Assembly (NCBI RefSeq): GCF_009712425.2
Contig: NZ_VCJR02000001.1
Span: forward strand, 872,001 to 936,000
Direction: 5' to 3'
Source of the DNA: Aquisalinus luteolus
GTDB taxonomy: Bacteria; Pseudomonadota; Alphaproteobacteria; Caulobacterales; Parvularculaceae
DNA length: 64,000 bases
Shown one piece after another: positions 35,985 to 45,787 of the stretch. Under the pieces are notes generated by a model. It was given only the letters and a program-made list of their open reading frames with translations, did no database searches and was not told the DNA's origin. Each line of letters starts with the position of its first letter. Position 1 is the first letter of the stretch. The position numbers and the translations under genes are program-made.

Positions 35985-37694
35985 ATGAGCGAACAGGCGC
36001 AGGCAAGATCCGCACCGGGCACGGAGCGTTCACGGGAGGAGACTGTAACCAGTTTCCGCCGCATTGCGGACGAGCAGCTGCGCATGCGCATCGGGAAGGT
36101 CGTCTCCGTCAGCGGCTCGCGCGTCCTTATGATGATCGACCTGCCCGAGGACCATGAGGCAGAGCATATGCCGCGAATCGGCGATGCCATCTGTATCGAA
36201 ACGGGCAGGGCGGACATCGTCACCAGCGTTTCGGGCCTTAGCGCCCCCGCTGCCGGTATCGGCGAAGAAGAAGGCAATATCCTGATCGCCGAACTTGGCA
36301 TTATCGGGGAATTCCGTGTTGGCGAAGACGGTACGCGGCTATTCCGGCGCGGCATCACGGCGTATCCTTCCCTTGGCGATATTGGTGCGTCGCTGACCCT
36401 GGAGGACAAGTCAGTTCTCTACGGCACCAATAACGAAAATTACTATCGCGTCGGGGAGATGAGCGACGGCTCGGCCCTGCCGGCGGTGATCGATGCCAAG
36501 GCGTTGCTGGACAGCAATTTTGCCATCATCGGCATGAGCGGGGCTGGCAAGACCTGCGCTGCCGCGTCCATCGTGCGTACACTGATCCAGAACCGCCACC
36601 CGTGCCGGACGGTCGTGATCGACCTCAACAATGAATATACCAACTGCTTCGGAAAGGTCGCCAATGTCATGCGGCTTGGTTCAGGCTCGCTGTCGCACTG
36701 GATGCTGACTTTCCGCGAGCTTGTCCATATGATCATGGCCAGCGCCGGTCGTCTCAGCGAAGCCGAACTGGAGCTGTTGGGCGAGGCCGTCTGCGCTGCC
36801 CGCCGCCGATACCTGCAGGCGAACCCGAGCAACTATGTGCGCGAGGGGACGGAGCTTTCTACCGTAAATGTCGACATGCCGCTGCCATACCGGTTCAGCG
36901 ATGTCGTCGGTTATCTCGACCGCAGTGCGCATACGGACCAGCGCTATGACGGCGAGACGTTCCGCCGCCTGCGCACGCGGCTCGTCACGGTCGCAAAGGA
37001 CCCGCATTTCAAGACCTTCCTGTCGAGCGCCGGGGCGCAGGATTCCCTTGCTGCTTTCCTGTCGAAACTGTTCCGCATTCCGGTCGAGGGCAAGCCAGTG
37101 ACTGTGCTCCAGCTCGCCGACCAGTCGCAGGATGTGGCCGAAGTCGTCGTTTCCGCCGTTACCCGTTACATGCAGCTTGTTGCCAGCGCGACGGAACAGT
37201 CAACGCCCTTCCTCCTGCTGCTGGAAGAGGCGCACCGTTTCCTGCCGGCCGATCCCGGCGATGCCAGCCTGTCGAGCCGGACGCTGGGCAAGATCATCGA
37301 GAAGAGCGGCAAGAATAATGTCAGCATCGGGATGATCACGTCCCAGCCGCGTTCGCTGAGCATGAAGGCGTGGGAGTATTGCAATACTGTCTTTGCCATG
37401 CGTATGGCGAGCGCCAGCGACAAGGATTACCTGCATGAGGTGACGCCCGAAAGCGCGACGGACACGCTGTCTTCGGTCGGCGTACTTGGCAATGGCGAGG
37501 CCGCCGCTGTCGGGCAGGGCGCGCCAGTGCCGATGCGTTTCCGTTTCCGCCGGCTGCCTGACGCAAGCCTGCCGTCTGAAAGCCGCAGCCGCCGTGTGAG
37601 CAGCGACGGGCTGGCGCCGCTGAACCGCAGCGCCGACAAGGATGCCCTGCAGGACGTCCTCGACCAGTGGCGCTATGGTGTTTCGCGGGACTAG
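35985..37694 (+). CDS. HerA-like hexameric ATPase
   Basis: A 569-residue HerA/FtsK-superfamily ATPase. Residues 25-130 form the N-terminal HAS-barrel-like beta region. Walker A is GMSGAGKTCAAA at about 182-193, VIDLNNEY follows, and Walker B is LLLLEEAHRF at about 407-416. Later come SQPRSL and a C-terminal lever arm, features of HerA. HerA-type ATPases drive DNA translocation, with NurA nuclease in archaea and with Sir2, DUF4297 or other effectors in bacterial defence. No nuclease gene is next to it. Instead the upstream gene encodes a soluble histidine kinase whose stop abuts this start, an unusual pairing. Confidence 0.88.
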   Translation: MSEQAQARSAPGTERSREETVTSFRRIADEQLRMRIGKVVSVSGSRVLMMIDLPEDHEAEHMPRIGDAICIETGRADIVTSVSGLSAPAAGIGEEEGNILIAELGIIGEFRVGEDGTRLFRRGITAYPSLGDIGASLTLEDKSVLYGTNNENYYRVGEMSDGSALPAVIDAKALLDSNFAIIGMSGAGKTCAAASIVRTLIQNRHPCRTVVIDLNNEYTNCFGKVANVMRLGSGSLSHWMLTFRELVHMIMASAGRLSEAELELLGEAVCAARRRYLQANPSNYVREGTELSTVNVDMPLPYRFSDVVGYLDRSAHTDQRYDGETFRRLRTRLVTVAKDPHFKTFLSSAGAQDSLAAFLSKLFRIPVEGKPVTVLQLADQSQDVAEVVVSAVTRYMQLVASATEQSTPFLLLLEEAHRFLPADPGDASLSSRTLGKIIEKSGKNNVSIGMITSQPRSLSMKAWEYCNTVFAMRMASASDKDYLHEVTPESATDTLSSVGVLGNGEAAAVGQGAPVPMRFRFRRLPDASLPSESRSRRVSSDGLAPLNRSADKDALQDVLDQWRYGVSRD

Positions 37695-37703
37695 GCCTTC
37701 CGG

Positions 37704-38705
37704 TTATTCATCCATGGTGATAATGATCTTCCCGGTCGCCTGACGGTTCTCCAGCATCTCCAGAGCCTTCGCCGCATCTTTCAGCGCAAAACGTTCGGTA
37801 ATGCGCGGCTTGATCTTGCCGTCCTTGTACAGAGCGAACAGTTCCTCGACATTCTTTGCATGGGATTTCGGATCGCGCATCACGCCCGCGCCCCAGAACA
37901 CGCCGACGATTTGGCAGCTTTTCAGAAGCGTCAGGTTCAGCGGTATCGACGGAATGCCTGCCGGGAAGCCGACGACCAGAAACCGGCCTTCCCAGGCAAG
38001 CGCCCGCAGGGCAGGTTCGGCATAGGCGCCACCGACCGCGTCATAGACAACATCGACGCCTTCGCCGCCAGCCATGGTCTTGATCTGGCGCGACAGGTCC
38101 TTGGAGTTGTCTTTATTCAGCTCGGTGTCGTAGACGATGGTCTCGTCCGCGCCGATCTCCTTGCAGAACTCGGCTTTCGAATGGGAGGACACACCGGCGA
38201 TGACGCGTGCGCCCATCGCCTTGCCCAGCTCGATGGCGGCGGACCCGACACCGCCGGACGCGCCCGAGATGAACAGGCTCTCGCCCGCCTGCAGCTTCGC
38301 GCGGTCCTTCAGGGCGTAATAGGACGTGCCATAGGTCATCATGAAGGCGGCGGCCTCCTCGAACGGCATGCCGCCCGGCAGGGGAACGAGCCCGGTCTCA
38401 TGGGCAACGGCATGGGTCGCATAGCCACCCTGCTGGGTCAGCAGCGCGAAGACGCGGTCGCCTTCCTTGAACCGGGTCACGCCGTCTCCGACGGCTTCGA
38501 CCACGCCTGCAACCTCGCTGCCGGGTGCGAAGGGACGCGGCGGCTTAAACTGGTAGAGATCGCGGATGACCAGCGTATCGGGAAAGTTCGCGCTAGCCGC
38601 CTTGACGGCGATCAGCACCTCGCCCTTGCCGGGGGCAGGCGTCTCCATCTCGCGCAGTTCAAGGGTTTCCGGGCCACCGGGTTTGTCGCTGATCAGGGCT
38701 TTCAT
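37704..38705 (-). CDS. NADPH:quinone oxidoreductase (zinc-independent MDR)
   Basis: A 333-residue medium-chain dehydrogenase/reductase without zinc-ligand cysteines. The cofactor-binding ISGASGGVGSAAIELGKAMGA and the catalytic-domain start ALISDKPGGPETLELREM match the quinone reductase/QOR and crotonyl-CoA reductase-like family (AcuI-related branch also possible). The ATG at 38703-38705 has GGAGGAAACGCAC upstream and gives the usual length; a longer in-frame reading is a spurious extension. It is convergent with the HerA gene and divergent from the MFS carrier gene. Confidence 0.9.
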   Translation of the reverse strand: MKALISDKPGGPETLELREMETPAPGKGEVLIAVKAASANFPDTLVIRDLYQFKPPRPFAPGSEVAGVVEAVGDGVTRFKEGDRVFALLTQQGGYATHAVAHETGLVPLPGGMPFEEAAAFMMTYGTSYYALKDRAKLQAGESLFISGASGGVGSAAIELGKAMGARVIAGVSSHSKAEFCKEIGADETIVYDTELNKDNSKDLSRQIKTMAGGEGVDVVYDAVGGAYAEPALRALAWEGRFLVVGFPAGIPSIPLNLTLLKSCQIVGVFWGAGVMRDPKSHAKNVEELFALYKDGKIKPRITERFALKDAAKALEMLENRQATGKIIITMDE

Positions 38706-38789
38706 GTGCGTTTCCTCCTTGCGGTTTGGGGCAATTGTTAGCAGGCTCAGCCGGAATAAAAACAATACGATGCAGTGGGAGGCAGTTCG

Positions 38790-40112
38790 GTGGCAGTGGA
38801 AGAAAACTTGAAAAGACGCAGCAAGGGCTATCGCTATTACGTGCTGTTGCTGCTGACGCTGGTCTATGCTTTCAACTTCATCGACCGGCAGATTCTCGGT
38901 ATCCTCGCGCCCTATATCCAGGCCGACCTTGGCCTCGATGACGGCCAGATCGGCCTGCTCGCCGGTTTCTTCTTCGCGCTCTTCTATACGATCGTCGGTA
39001 TTCCCATCGCGTTGCTGGCCGACCGGTTCAACCGCGTAAACATCGTCGCCGTCTCCCTGGCTGTCTGGAGCGGGTTCACCGCCGTGTCGGGCATGGCTAC
39101 CAACTATCTGCAGCTGGCGCTTGCCCGTGCCGGTGTCGGCATCGGCGAGGCCGGTGGCTCGCCGCCCTCGCACTCGATGATCTCCGACCTGTTCAGCAAG
39201 GAGGAACGGGGCACGGCGCTCGGCATCTATTCCCTCGGTATTCCGCTCGGCATCATGGCGGCCTATTTCGCGTCCGCCGCGCTGCTCGGCCAGCCCAATC
39301 TTGACTGGCGGACAGTCTTCATCGCCGTCGGTATCCCCGGTGTCGTGCTGGCGGTGGTCCTGCGCCTGACAGTGCGCGAGCCCAAGCGCGGGGCGATGGA
39401 TGTGACTGACAAGGCGGTCCCGCAGGCATCACTTGGCAAGTCCATCGGCCAACTTCTCTCCGTGCCGTCATGGTGGGGGATGTGCTTCGGCATCTCATTC
39501 TCGTCCTTCGGGGCCTATGCGCTGGGTGCCTTCGTGATCATCTATCTGGGCCGGACATTCCCCGAGGTGCCGCTGCCCCGCGTGCTTGTCATCTTCGGCA
39601 TTCTCAATGGCATCGCTTATGCCGGCGGCACGTTTATTGGCGGCATTGTCGCGGACTGGTGGGGGCGCAAGACCAAGGCGGGCTATGCCTGGGCACCTGC
39701 GGTTGCCTTGCTGATTGGCGCCCCGGCCCTGATCCTGGCGTTCTGGGTGCAGAGCTTTGCCATGGCGATGACGTTGACTGCGATCTACCTGTTCCTGTCT
39801 GGCTTCTATCTTGGGCCGTCCTTCTCCATCGCGCAGACGCTGGCACCGATCCGTGTGCGGGCGATGTCGACAGCTCTGTTCTTCTTCATCCTGAACCTTG
39901 TCGCGCTTGGCGGTGGACCGACCTATGTCGGATGGGTATCGACACTGCTGACGGAGGCCCACGGCGCCGAGCAGGCCCTGCGCCTGTCGATGACATCGCT
40001 GGCCGTGCCTTATGCTATCGGCATCATTGCCTTCATCTGGACAGGTACGCGGCTGCCGAAAGACTGGGAGCGGACACAGGCGCGCAATGCCGGACTTGAC
40101 TTGACCGGCTGA
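38790..40112 (+). CDS. MFS transporter, spinster-like
   Basis: A 440-residue carrier with twelve helices of the major facilitator fold. Signature regions are NFIDRQILGILAPYIQADLG, ALLADRFNRVN in the loop 2-3 and GIGEAGGSPPSHSMISDLF in helix 5, close to the spinster group of lipid or sphingolipid-type exporters common in sphingomonads and hyphomonads. Substrate unknown. The GTG at 38790 is chosen because GGGAGG lies seven bases upstream; a GTG at 38775 would add five residues. It is followed 19 bases later by a small membrane protein gene. Confidence 0.9.
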   Translation: MAVEENLKRRSKGYRYYVLLLLTLVYAFNFIDRQILGILAPYIQADLGLDDGQIGLLAGFFFALFYTIVGIPIALLADRFNRVNIVAVSLAVWSGFTAVSGMATNYLQLALARAGVGIGEAGGSPPSHSMISDLFSKEERGTALGIYSLGIPLGIMAAYFASAALLGQPNLDWRTVFIAVGIPGVVLAVVLRLTVREPKRGAMDVTDKAVPQASLGKSIGQLLSVPSWWGMCFGISFSSFGAYALGAFVIIYLGRTFPEVPLPRVLVIFGILNGIAYAGGTFIGGIVADWWGRKTKAGYAWAPAVALLIGAPALILAFWVQSFAMAMTLTAIYLFLSGFYLGPSFSIAQTLAPIRVRAMSTALFFFILNLVALGGGPTYVGWVSTLLTEAHGAEQALRLSMTSLAVPYAIGIIAFIWTGTRLPKDWERTQARNAGLDLTG

Positions 40113-40131
40113 TCTCGCGCACAGCGTTGCG

Positions 40132-40599
40132 ATGGAATTTGATTTCGACACGATTGCCGAGCTGACGAGGGGAGCGGCCCGCGTCTCGCTGGTCCTGTTC
40201 TGCGCAGCCTTCGTGACAGAAGCGCTGCCGCTGAACATCGCGAACAAGCGCCGGTCGTGGTGGCCCTTCATCATCGCAGAGGGCCTGCATCTCGTACTAC
40301 TGTTCGTCTATTTTATCGTCGCATGGCGGCTGCCGGGTCCATGGTATCTGTGGCCGGTCTATGGCTGGGCGCTCGTCAGCTATTCCTGGGTGATCGTCAC
40401 CGTCATCAGCCGCTGGGGCCGGGGGCGCGGGCTCGCCGTTCCGGTCTATATTACCTGGTATATCTGGATGCTGTTTTCAGGCGCGCACATCATCCACATC
40501 GTCGGATCGGGTGAGGCAACATCGATGAACTGGGTTCTTCTGGGTATAATCCTCGCCGCCGGGGCCCTGCGCATTGTCCTGATGCTAAAACAACGCTAG
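40132..40599 (+). CDS. Small integral membrane protein, unknown
   Basis: A 155-residue hydrophobic protein with about five helices, for example RVSLVLFCAAFVTEAL, FIIAEGLHLVLLFVYFIVAW and YITWYIWMLFSGAHIIHIV. Several Trp and His residues lie at helix ends. I do not recognise its family. Conserved-looking motifs include WWPFIIAEGLHL and ITWYIW. It follows the MFS gene by 19 bases and lies upstream of metG by 57, so it is likely co-transcribed with the carrier. Function cannot be assigned. Confidence 0.75.
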   Translation: MEFDFDTIAELTRGAARVSLVLFCAAFVTEALPLNIANKRRSWWPFIIAEGLHLVLLFVYFIVAWRLPGPWYLWPVYGWALVSYSWVIVTVISRWGRGRGLAVPVYITWYIWMLFSGAHIIHIVGSGEATSMNWVLLGIILAAGALRIVLMLKQR

Positions 40600-40656
40600 C
40601 ACAGGGCACTCCAGCGGGCGTTTGTATCCCGCGACCAAAACTGCCTGTGAGACTCC

Positions 40657-42366
40657 ATGACCAAGCGCATCCTGATCACCTCCGCCCTGCCATATATCAA
40701 CGGCATCAAGCATCTCGGCAATCTCGTCGGCTCGATGCTCCCGGCTGATGTCTATGCACGTTTCGAGCGGGCGCGGGGCAATGACGTGCTGTATATCTGC
40801 GCGACCGACGAGCACGGTACGCCGGCAGAACTTGCCGCCCGCGCCGCCGACCAGTCGGTAGAAGACTATTGCGCCGAGCAGCACGAAATCCAGAAGAAGG
40901 CAGGGGACGCCTTCGGGCTGTCCTATGACCATTTCGGTCGTTCCTCGGATGCATCCAACCACAAGCTGACCCAGCATTTCGCCCATGTCCTCGAACAGAA
41001 CGGCCTGATCGAGGAGCGCGCCGACGAGCAGGTCTATTCCATTGCCGATGAACGCTTCCTGCCGGACCGCTATGTCGAGGGCACATGCCCCCATTGCGGG
41101 TTCGAAAAGGCCCGTGGCGACCAGTGCGACAATTGCGGGAACCTTCTGGACCCGGTCGACCTGATCGAACCCTATTCCGCGATCTCCGGTTCGCGCGACA
41201 TCGAGGTGCGCGAGACGAAGCATCTCTACCTGTTGCAGTCGAAGCTGCAGGACAAGATTGAGACCTGGGTCGATGGCCAGAAAAGCTGGCCCTACCTGAC
41301 GAAATCCATCGCCAAGAAGTGGCTCGACGAAGGCCTGCGCGACCGGTCGATCACCCGTGACCTGAAATGGGGTGTACCCGTCGCTTATGAGGGCACGCCG
41401 CGCCCGGGCTTCGAAAACAAGGTCTTCTATGTCTGGTTCGATGCGCCGATCGAGTATATCGCCGCAACCGAAGAATGGGCCAGGAAGACCGGCAAGGACT
41501 GGGAGAGCTGGTGGCGCACCGACATGGGTGCCGACGAGGTCAACTATGTCCAGTTCATGGGCAAGGACAATGTCGCCTTCCACACCGTCTCTTTCCCGTG
41601 CACGTTGCTCGGCTCCGAAGAGCCGTGGAAGACGGTCGACACGCTGAAGAGCCTCAACTGGCTGACCTGGTATGGCGGCAAATTCTCGACCTCGCAGGGC
41701 CGGGGCATCTTCATGGACCAGGCGCTGGAATTGTTGCCTGCCGATACGTGGCGCTGGTACCTGATGGCCAATGCGCCGGAGAGCGACGATACTTCTTTCA
41801 CGCTGGAAAGCTTCGCCGGATCGGTGAACAAGGACCTCGCCGATGTGCTAGGCAATTTCGTCAACCGCATCACGCGCTTCTGCAATTCCAAGTTCGGGCT
41901 TGAAGTGCCTGAGGGCGGGACGCCGGGCGCGGCGGAACAGGCGCTCTATGCCGAGATCGACAAGCGCCTTCCGGCCTATACGGAGTATCTGGCGCAGATG
42001 GAGTTCCGCAAGGCCTTCGCCGAGCTGCGTGCCATGTGGGTATCCGGCAATGAATATCTGCAGGTCGCTGCGCCATGGACGGCGTTCAAGACCGACCCTG
42101 AACAGGCCGCCGTCGGCGTGCGCACGGGCCTGAACCTGATCCGCCTTTTCGGCGTGCTGTCCCAGCCGGTCATTCCGTTCATGTCTGCCAGGATCATGGC
42201 GATCTTCGGCGAGGACGAGCCCTATCCAGCATGGCCCGAAGGCAAAGCGGTGGACATTCTCTCGATGGTCAAACCGGGCACAGCGTTCGAGCTGCCTGAG
42301 GTTCTGGTGACCAAGGTCGAGGAATCGCAGATCGAGGAATGGAAAGAGCGCTTCAAGGCGCCTTGA
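40657..42366 (+). CDS. metG: Methionyl-tRNA synthetase
   Basis: A 569-residue class I synthetase. The HIGH-equivalent is HLGN in [17 protein letters not shown]. The zinc knuckle [18 protein letters not shown] is at about residues 144-161. The KMSKS-equivalent is KFSTSQG near 341, a known divergence in this subtype. The anticodon-binding helical domain follows with NFVNRI and FCNSKFG. No C-terminal tRNA-binding (Trbp111-like) extension is present. It attaches methionine to tRNA-Met. Length and active-site pattern match the alphaproteobacterial enzyme. Confidence 0.96.
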   Translation: MTKRILITSALPYINGIKHLGNLVGSMLPADVYARFERARGNDVLYICATDEHGTPAELAARAADQSVEDYCAEQHEIQKKAGDAFGLSYDHFGRSSDASNHKLTQHFAHVLEQNGLIEERADEQVYSIADERFLPDRYVEGTCPHCGFEKARGDQCDNCGNLLDPVDLIEPYSAISGSRDIEVRETKHLYLLQSKLQDKIETWVDGQKSWPYLTKSIAKKWLDEGLRDRSITRDLKWGVPVAYEGTPRPGFENKVFYVWFDAPIEYIAATEEWARKTGKDWESWWRTDMGADEVNYVQFMGKDNVAFHTVSFPCTLLGSEEPWKTVDTLKSLNWLTWYGGKFSTSQGRGIFMDQALELLPADTWRWYLMANAPESDDTSFTLESFAGSVNKDLADVLGNFVNRITRFCNSKFGLEVPEGGTPGAAEQALYAEIDKRLPAYTEYLAQMEFRKAFAELRAMWVSGNEYLQVAAPWTAFKTDPEQAAVGVRTGLNLIRLFGVLSQPVIPFMSARIMAIFGEDEPYPAWPEGKAVDILSMVKPGTAFELPEVLVTKVEESQIEEWKERFKAP

Positions 42367-42431
42367 TCAACCCGCCTTTCATTTGCGTTCGTCTCTTCAG
42401 CGCGGCATGGTGTCCGGGGAGGGATGGAGCG

Positions 42432-43190
42432 ATGAAATGTATCCCCTTGCTATTTGCCGCGATTATTTTTGTTACCAGTGCCAGTGCACAGGAAGCGCCG
42501 CGCACCGGTAGCTTTGAGGCAAGCGCCAGCCTCGAGCAAATTTTCGGGGCCGCTGAGGCGCCCGATGTCGGCCGGGCCCTGCCGCCTGACAAGCCGATAC
42601 AGTTCCAGCTTTACGTGCCATCGACCTACGATCCTGCGAACCCGCCAGGCGTCTTCGTCTATACCAGCCCGATGCGTCATGGCGCGGTGCCCGATGGCTG
42701 GGAGGGCGTGCTGGACGAGGCAAACCTGATCTGGATCAGCGCCGAGAAATCCGGCAATGGCACGCCCGACGTGCGCCGCATGAGCGAGGCAATCGCCGCG
42801 CTGGCGCTTGTCAGGAAGGACTACGTAACGGCGCCTGGCCGCTCCTATGCGTCGGGCCTGTCGCGGGGCGGGCAGATCACCAGCCTGCTCGTGGAATATT
42901 TCCCTGACGTGTTCGATGGCGCACTGTTCGTCTGTGGTGCGGAAAAGCTTGAAGTGAGCGATGAGGCGGCTCTCGCGAAAATGGCACAGCGCCGATTTGT
43001 TTTCTTGACCGGTACGCAGGATTTTGCCCGCTTCCGTATGCGCGATGCCTATCAGGCCTATTTAGATGCAGGGCTGGAGAACAGCACGTTTATGGAAATC
43101 TCGGGAATGGACCATCGTAATCCCGATGCGGAAGACTTCGCTGAGGCGCTCACCTTTCTCGATAACAGATCCGTGGAGGAGAACCCATGA
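42432..43190 (+). CDS. Exported alpha/beta hydrolase-fold protein
   Basis: A 252-residue protein with a signal peptide (about 1-20, ending TSASAQ). The body resembles the polyhydroxybutyrate-depolymerase-like or esterase D-like branch: FQLYVPSTYDPANPPGVFVY opens the fold and SYASGLSRGGQITSLL contains a nucleophile elbow GLSRGG. A C-terminal His is in SGMDHRNPDA. The middle Asp is not certain (GTQDFARFR). Substrate unknown. It overlaps the DinB gene by four bases (ATGA), so the two are coupled. The start ATG is chosen because it gives the signal peptide. Confidence 0.75.
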   Translation: MKCIPLLFAAIIFVTSASAQEAPRTGSFEASASLEQIFGAAEAPDVGRALPPDKPIQFQLYVPSTYDPANPPGVFVYTSPMRHGAVPDGWEGVLDEANLIWISAEKSGNGTPDVRRMSEAIAALALVRKDYVTAPGRSYASGLSRGGQITSLLVEYFPDVFDGALFVCGAEKLEVSDEAALAKMAQRRFVFLTGTQDFARFRMRDAYQAYLDAGLENSTFMEISGMDHRNPDAEDFAEALTFLDNRSVEENP

Positions 43191-43708
43191 TCAGCCCGGA
43201 CCATATTCGCTTGATGGCGGTTTATAACAGGTGGCAGAATGACTCTCTCTACGGGGCAGCCGATAGCCTGAGCGATGAGGCCCGGCGGCTGGACCGTGGT
43301 GCGTTTTTCCGGTCGATTCATGAAACGCTGAACCATATTCTGTGGGCGGACCAGATATGGATGAGCAGGCTTGCGGGAACGGATGCCCCGAAAGTCCCGA
43401 CCATTCCGGCGTCTGCCAGCCAGATAGACGCCTGGGAAGCACTCAAGGCAGCCCGCTTAGATTTCGATCAGCAGATGATTGACTGGTCCCTCTCTGTCAC
43501 CGACGCAGATATCGAAGGTGATCTCAGCTGGTATTCCGGTGCTGCCAAACGTGAAGTCTCCAAGCCGCGCTGGGTGCTGATCACCCATATGTTCAACCAT
43601 GGCACCCACCATCGCGGGCAGGTTCATGGTATGTTGACTGCGGCCGGCGCCAAGCCGGACGACACGGATATTCCGTTCATGCCGCAGGCATATTCCGATC
43701 TCCTGTAA
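43187..43708 (+). CDS. DinB-family metal-dependent protein
   Basis: A 173-residue four-helix-bundle protein. The three His ligands of the DinB/YfiT metal site can be seen in ETLNHILWADQIW (about residue 47) and in HMFNHGTHHRGQ (about 134-145). Members act as thiol-dependent transferases or unknown metal enzymes; the Escherichia dinB polymerase is unrelated. The start overlaps the preceding hydrolase gene by four bases. Confidence 0.9.
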   Translation: MISPDHIRLMAVYNRWQNDSLYGAADSLSDEARRLDRGAFFRSIHETLNHILWADQIWMSRLAGTDAPKVPTIPASASQIDAWEALKAARLDFDQQMIDWSLSVTDADIEGDLSWYSGAAKREVSKPRWVLITHMFNHGTHHRGQVHGMLTAAGAKPDDTDIPFMPQAYSDLL

Positions 43709-43807
43709 CAAGCTCAAGATCAGTACAATTTGACTTAATTCTTTTCGGTGACGTTCACCTCCTGGCGCTAGAAAGCGATCCGGGGGAGGAACAGTGCCGA
43801 GTGAGTT

Positions 43808-44206
43808 ATGCGTCTGTTGTTCATCGCCCTGGGGTCAGTTGCCGTGCTATTTGCTGTGGGCGCGGTATGGTTTCTGTTAAACCGTGACCCCGGTCCTGAA
43901 AATCTCTCCGATCTGCTGATTGCCCATACCGAGACAGGTGTCGTTATGACAGAGGACGAGGCCAATCTTGCGCCCCTTGGTACGCTATATGAAATCCGGT
44001 ACTGGCAGGATGGCACGTTCGACTACATATCTCACTCACTGGTCAGAACCGGCTATTACACCGTCTCCGGCTCAACGCTTTGCCGGTCGTTCAATCCTCT
44101 CGGCCTGAAGGAAGACTGCGTCCAGATAATCGAGCGGGAAGACGGCGGTTATGAGGCGCGTGCTCCGGGAAGCGACGAGCTTCGCTATTCATTCCTGCTG
44201 GAGTGA
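43808..44206 (+). CDS. Membrane-anchored small protein, unknown
   Basis: A 132-residue protein with a single N-terminal hydrophobic helix (about 1-25, MRLLFIALGSVAVLFAVGA) and a soluble acidic remainder with two Cys (STLCRSF and KEDCVQI, possibly a disulfide). The helix may be an uncleaved anchor. I do not recognise the family. The last 22 bases overlap the 3' end of the AGCS symporter gene on the other strand. The 99 bases between it and DinB hold nothing but a short palindrome GTGACGTTCAC near 43750. Confidence 0.7.
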   Translation: MRLLFIALGSVAVLFAVGAVWFLLNRDPGPENLSDLLIAHTETGVVMTEDEANLAPLGTLYEIRYWQDGTFDYISHSLVRTGYYTVSGSTLCRSFNPLGLKEDCVQIIEREDGGYEARAPGSDELRYSFLLE

Positions 44207-45615
44207 TGGGCGGGCCAGGCGGTCGCATCCAGGTCAAGATCGGCAAATTCACTAGCCTCGAACTCGGGCTCTTTCCCGCCGCTGGCCTTTCCATCGAAGT
44301 CGCGCATCAGGCGTAACCCGATGGGGAAGAGAAGGATCAACGCGAAAAGGTTCGTCAGCGCCAGCACACCCATGGTCAGGTCGGCAAAGGCGAAAGCCGG
44401 ACCGAAGTCGATGGTCGCCCCGATGATGATGAAGCCCAGCGTCGCGAAGCGAAACAGTCGATAGGCCAGCTTGTGGTCCCGGCTGAAGAAGCTCAGGGCG
44501 TTCTCGCCAAGAAAATAATTGTACATGATCGACGAGAAGACGAAGAGCAGCAGCGCGAAAGCAATGAAGCCCTGCGCCCAGCCACCGATGTGATCGGCAA
44601 GGGCATTCTGTGTCAGGACGACCCCGTCGAGATCGGTTGTCATCGGCTGGATGTCCGACAGCAGGATGATCGATGCCGTGCAGGTGCAGATCAGCATCGT
44701 GTCGATGAAGACAGAAAGGGCCTGAACGACACCCTGACGCGCCGGGTGGCGCACATGGGCGACAGCGGCGACATTCGGGGCTGAGCCGAGGCCTGCCTCG
44801 TTGGAGAAAAGACCGCGCCGCACGCCGTTGGTTACCGCGGCGCCGATACCGCCGCCAATGGCGGCATCGAGCCCGAAGGCGCCGGAGAAGATACGGCTGA
44901 ATACGGACGGTAATTCGCTGGCATTCATGGCAATCACAAAGACCACCATGACGATGTAGATGATCGCCATGATCGGCACGACATATTCCGTTACCGCCGT
45001 GATGCGGTTGATGCCGCCAAAAATGACAAGGGCGATGACGGCAGCAAGCACCAGCCCCGTTGCGACAGGCGGAACGCTGAAGGCATCGGCCATGGAGGTC
45101 GAAATCGCATAGCTCTGCAACACGCTGAAAGCGAAGCCGAACGTGACCAGCAACAGGATCGAATAGAACCCCGCAAGCCAGATCGCTCCCTTGCCGAGAC
45201 GCTTCGACAGCCCGTGCTTTATGTAATAGGCAGGCCCGCCGCGATAGGTGCCGGTGTCAGGCTCCAGCCGTTTGTAGGCCTGCGCCAGCGTACATTCGAA
45301 AAAGCTGGTCGCCATGCCGACCAGGCCGACAATCCACATCCAGAAAATGGCACCGGGTCCGCCAAGGGAGATCGCCACGGCTACCCCGGCGATATTGCCG
45401 GCGCCCACACGTCCCGCCACGGACAGGGCGAGAGCCTGAAAGGAAGTCGGCTTGCCGTCTTCGCCCTTGCCGAAGGCCTCCTTGAAGATGGAGAACATGT
45501 GGATGAAGTGGCGTACCTGCACGAAACGCGACTGGATGGTGAACCAAAGGCCAATCGGGATCAGCACATAGATCAGCACGCTGCCCCACAGAAAATCGTT
45601 CAGAAATCCAATCAT
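44185..45615 (-). CDS. Sodium:alanine/glycine symporter (AGCS family)
   Basis: A 476-residue carrier with about eleven helices. The family signatures are GRVGAGNIAGVAVAI, SFFECTLAQAYK, the RGGPAYYIKHGL loop, and FSNEAGLGSAPNVAA. It imports alanine or glycine with Na+. The gene is convergent with the upstream-lying small membrane-anchored gene, overlapping by 22 bases at the 3' end. The divergent region with the M20 hydrolase gene on the right is about 170 bases. Confidence 0.94.
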   Translation of the reverse strand: MIGFLNDFLWGSVLIYVLIPIGLWFTIQSRFVQVRHFIHMFSIFKEAFGKGEDGKPTSFQALALSVAGRVGAGNIAGVAVAISLGGPGAIFWMWIVGLVGMATSFFECTLAQAYKRLEPDTGTYRGGPAYYIKHGLSKRLGKGAIWLAGFYSILLLVTFGFAFSVLQSYAISTSMADAFSVPPVATGLVLAAVIALVIFGGINRITAVTEYVVPIMAIIYIVMVVFVIAMNASELPSVFSRIFSGAFGLDAAIGGGIGAAVTNGVRRGLFSNEAGLGSAPNVAAVAHVRHPARQGVVQALSVFIDTMLICTCTASIILLSDIQPMTTDLDGVVLTQNALADHIGGWAQGFIAFALLLFVFSSIMYNYFLGENALSFFSRDHKLAYRLFRFATLGFIIIGATIDFGPAFAFADLTMGVLALTNLFALILLFPIGLRLMRDFDGKASGGKEPEFEASEFADLDLDATAWPAHHSSRNE

Positions 45616-45787
45616 CGTTCCCCGGTCTGTTGCTCCGTCATTTACCTAGTGCCGAAAGCCATGGCGGCGACCTTCGCGCCGTTGCTGGCGGATTGCCTAC
45701 CCCGGCCTGGCTGTAAGCGCTTGCTTGCGCTGGGGCAGGGGATCGGGCAGTTTATGGGCGTCGGAAAATATGGTTAAGGGACATCTT

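Noticed and set aside
43187-43708. DinB called as DNA polymerase IV
   Set aside because: The His-rich four-helix pattern is the DinB/YfiT metal family, unrelated to polymerase IV.
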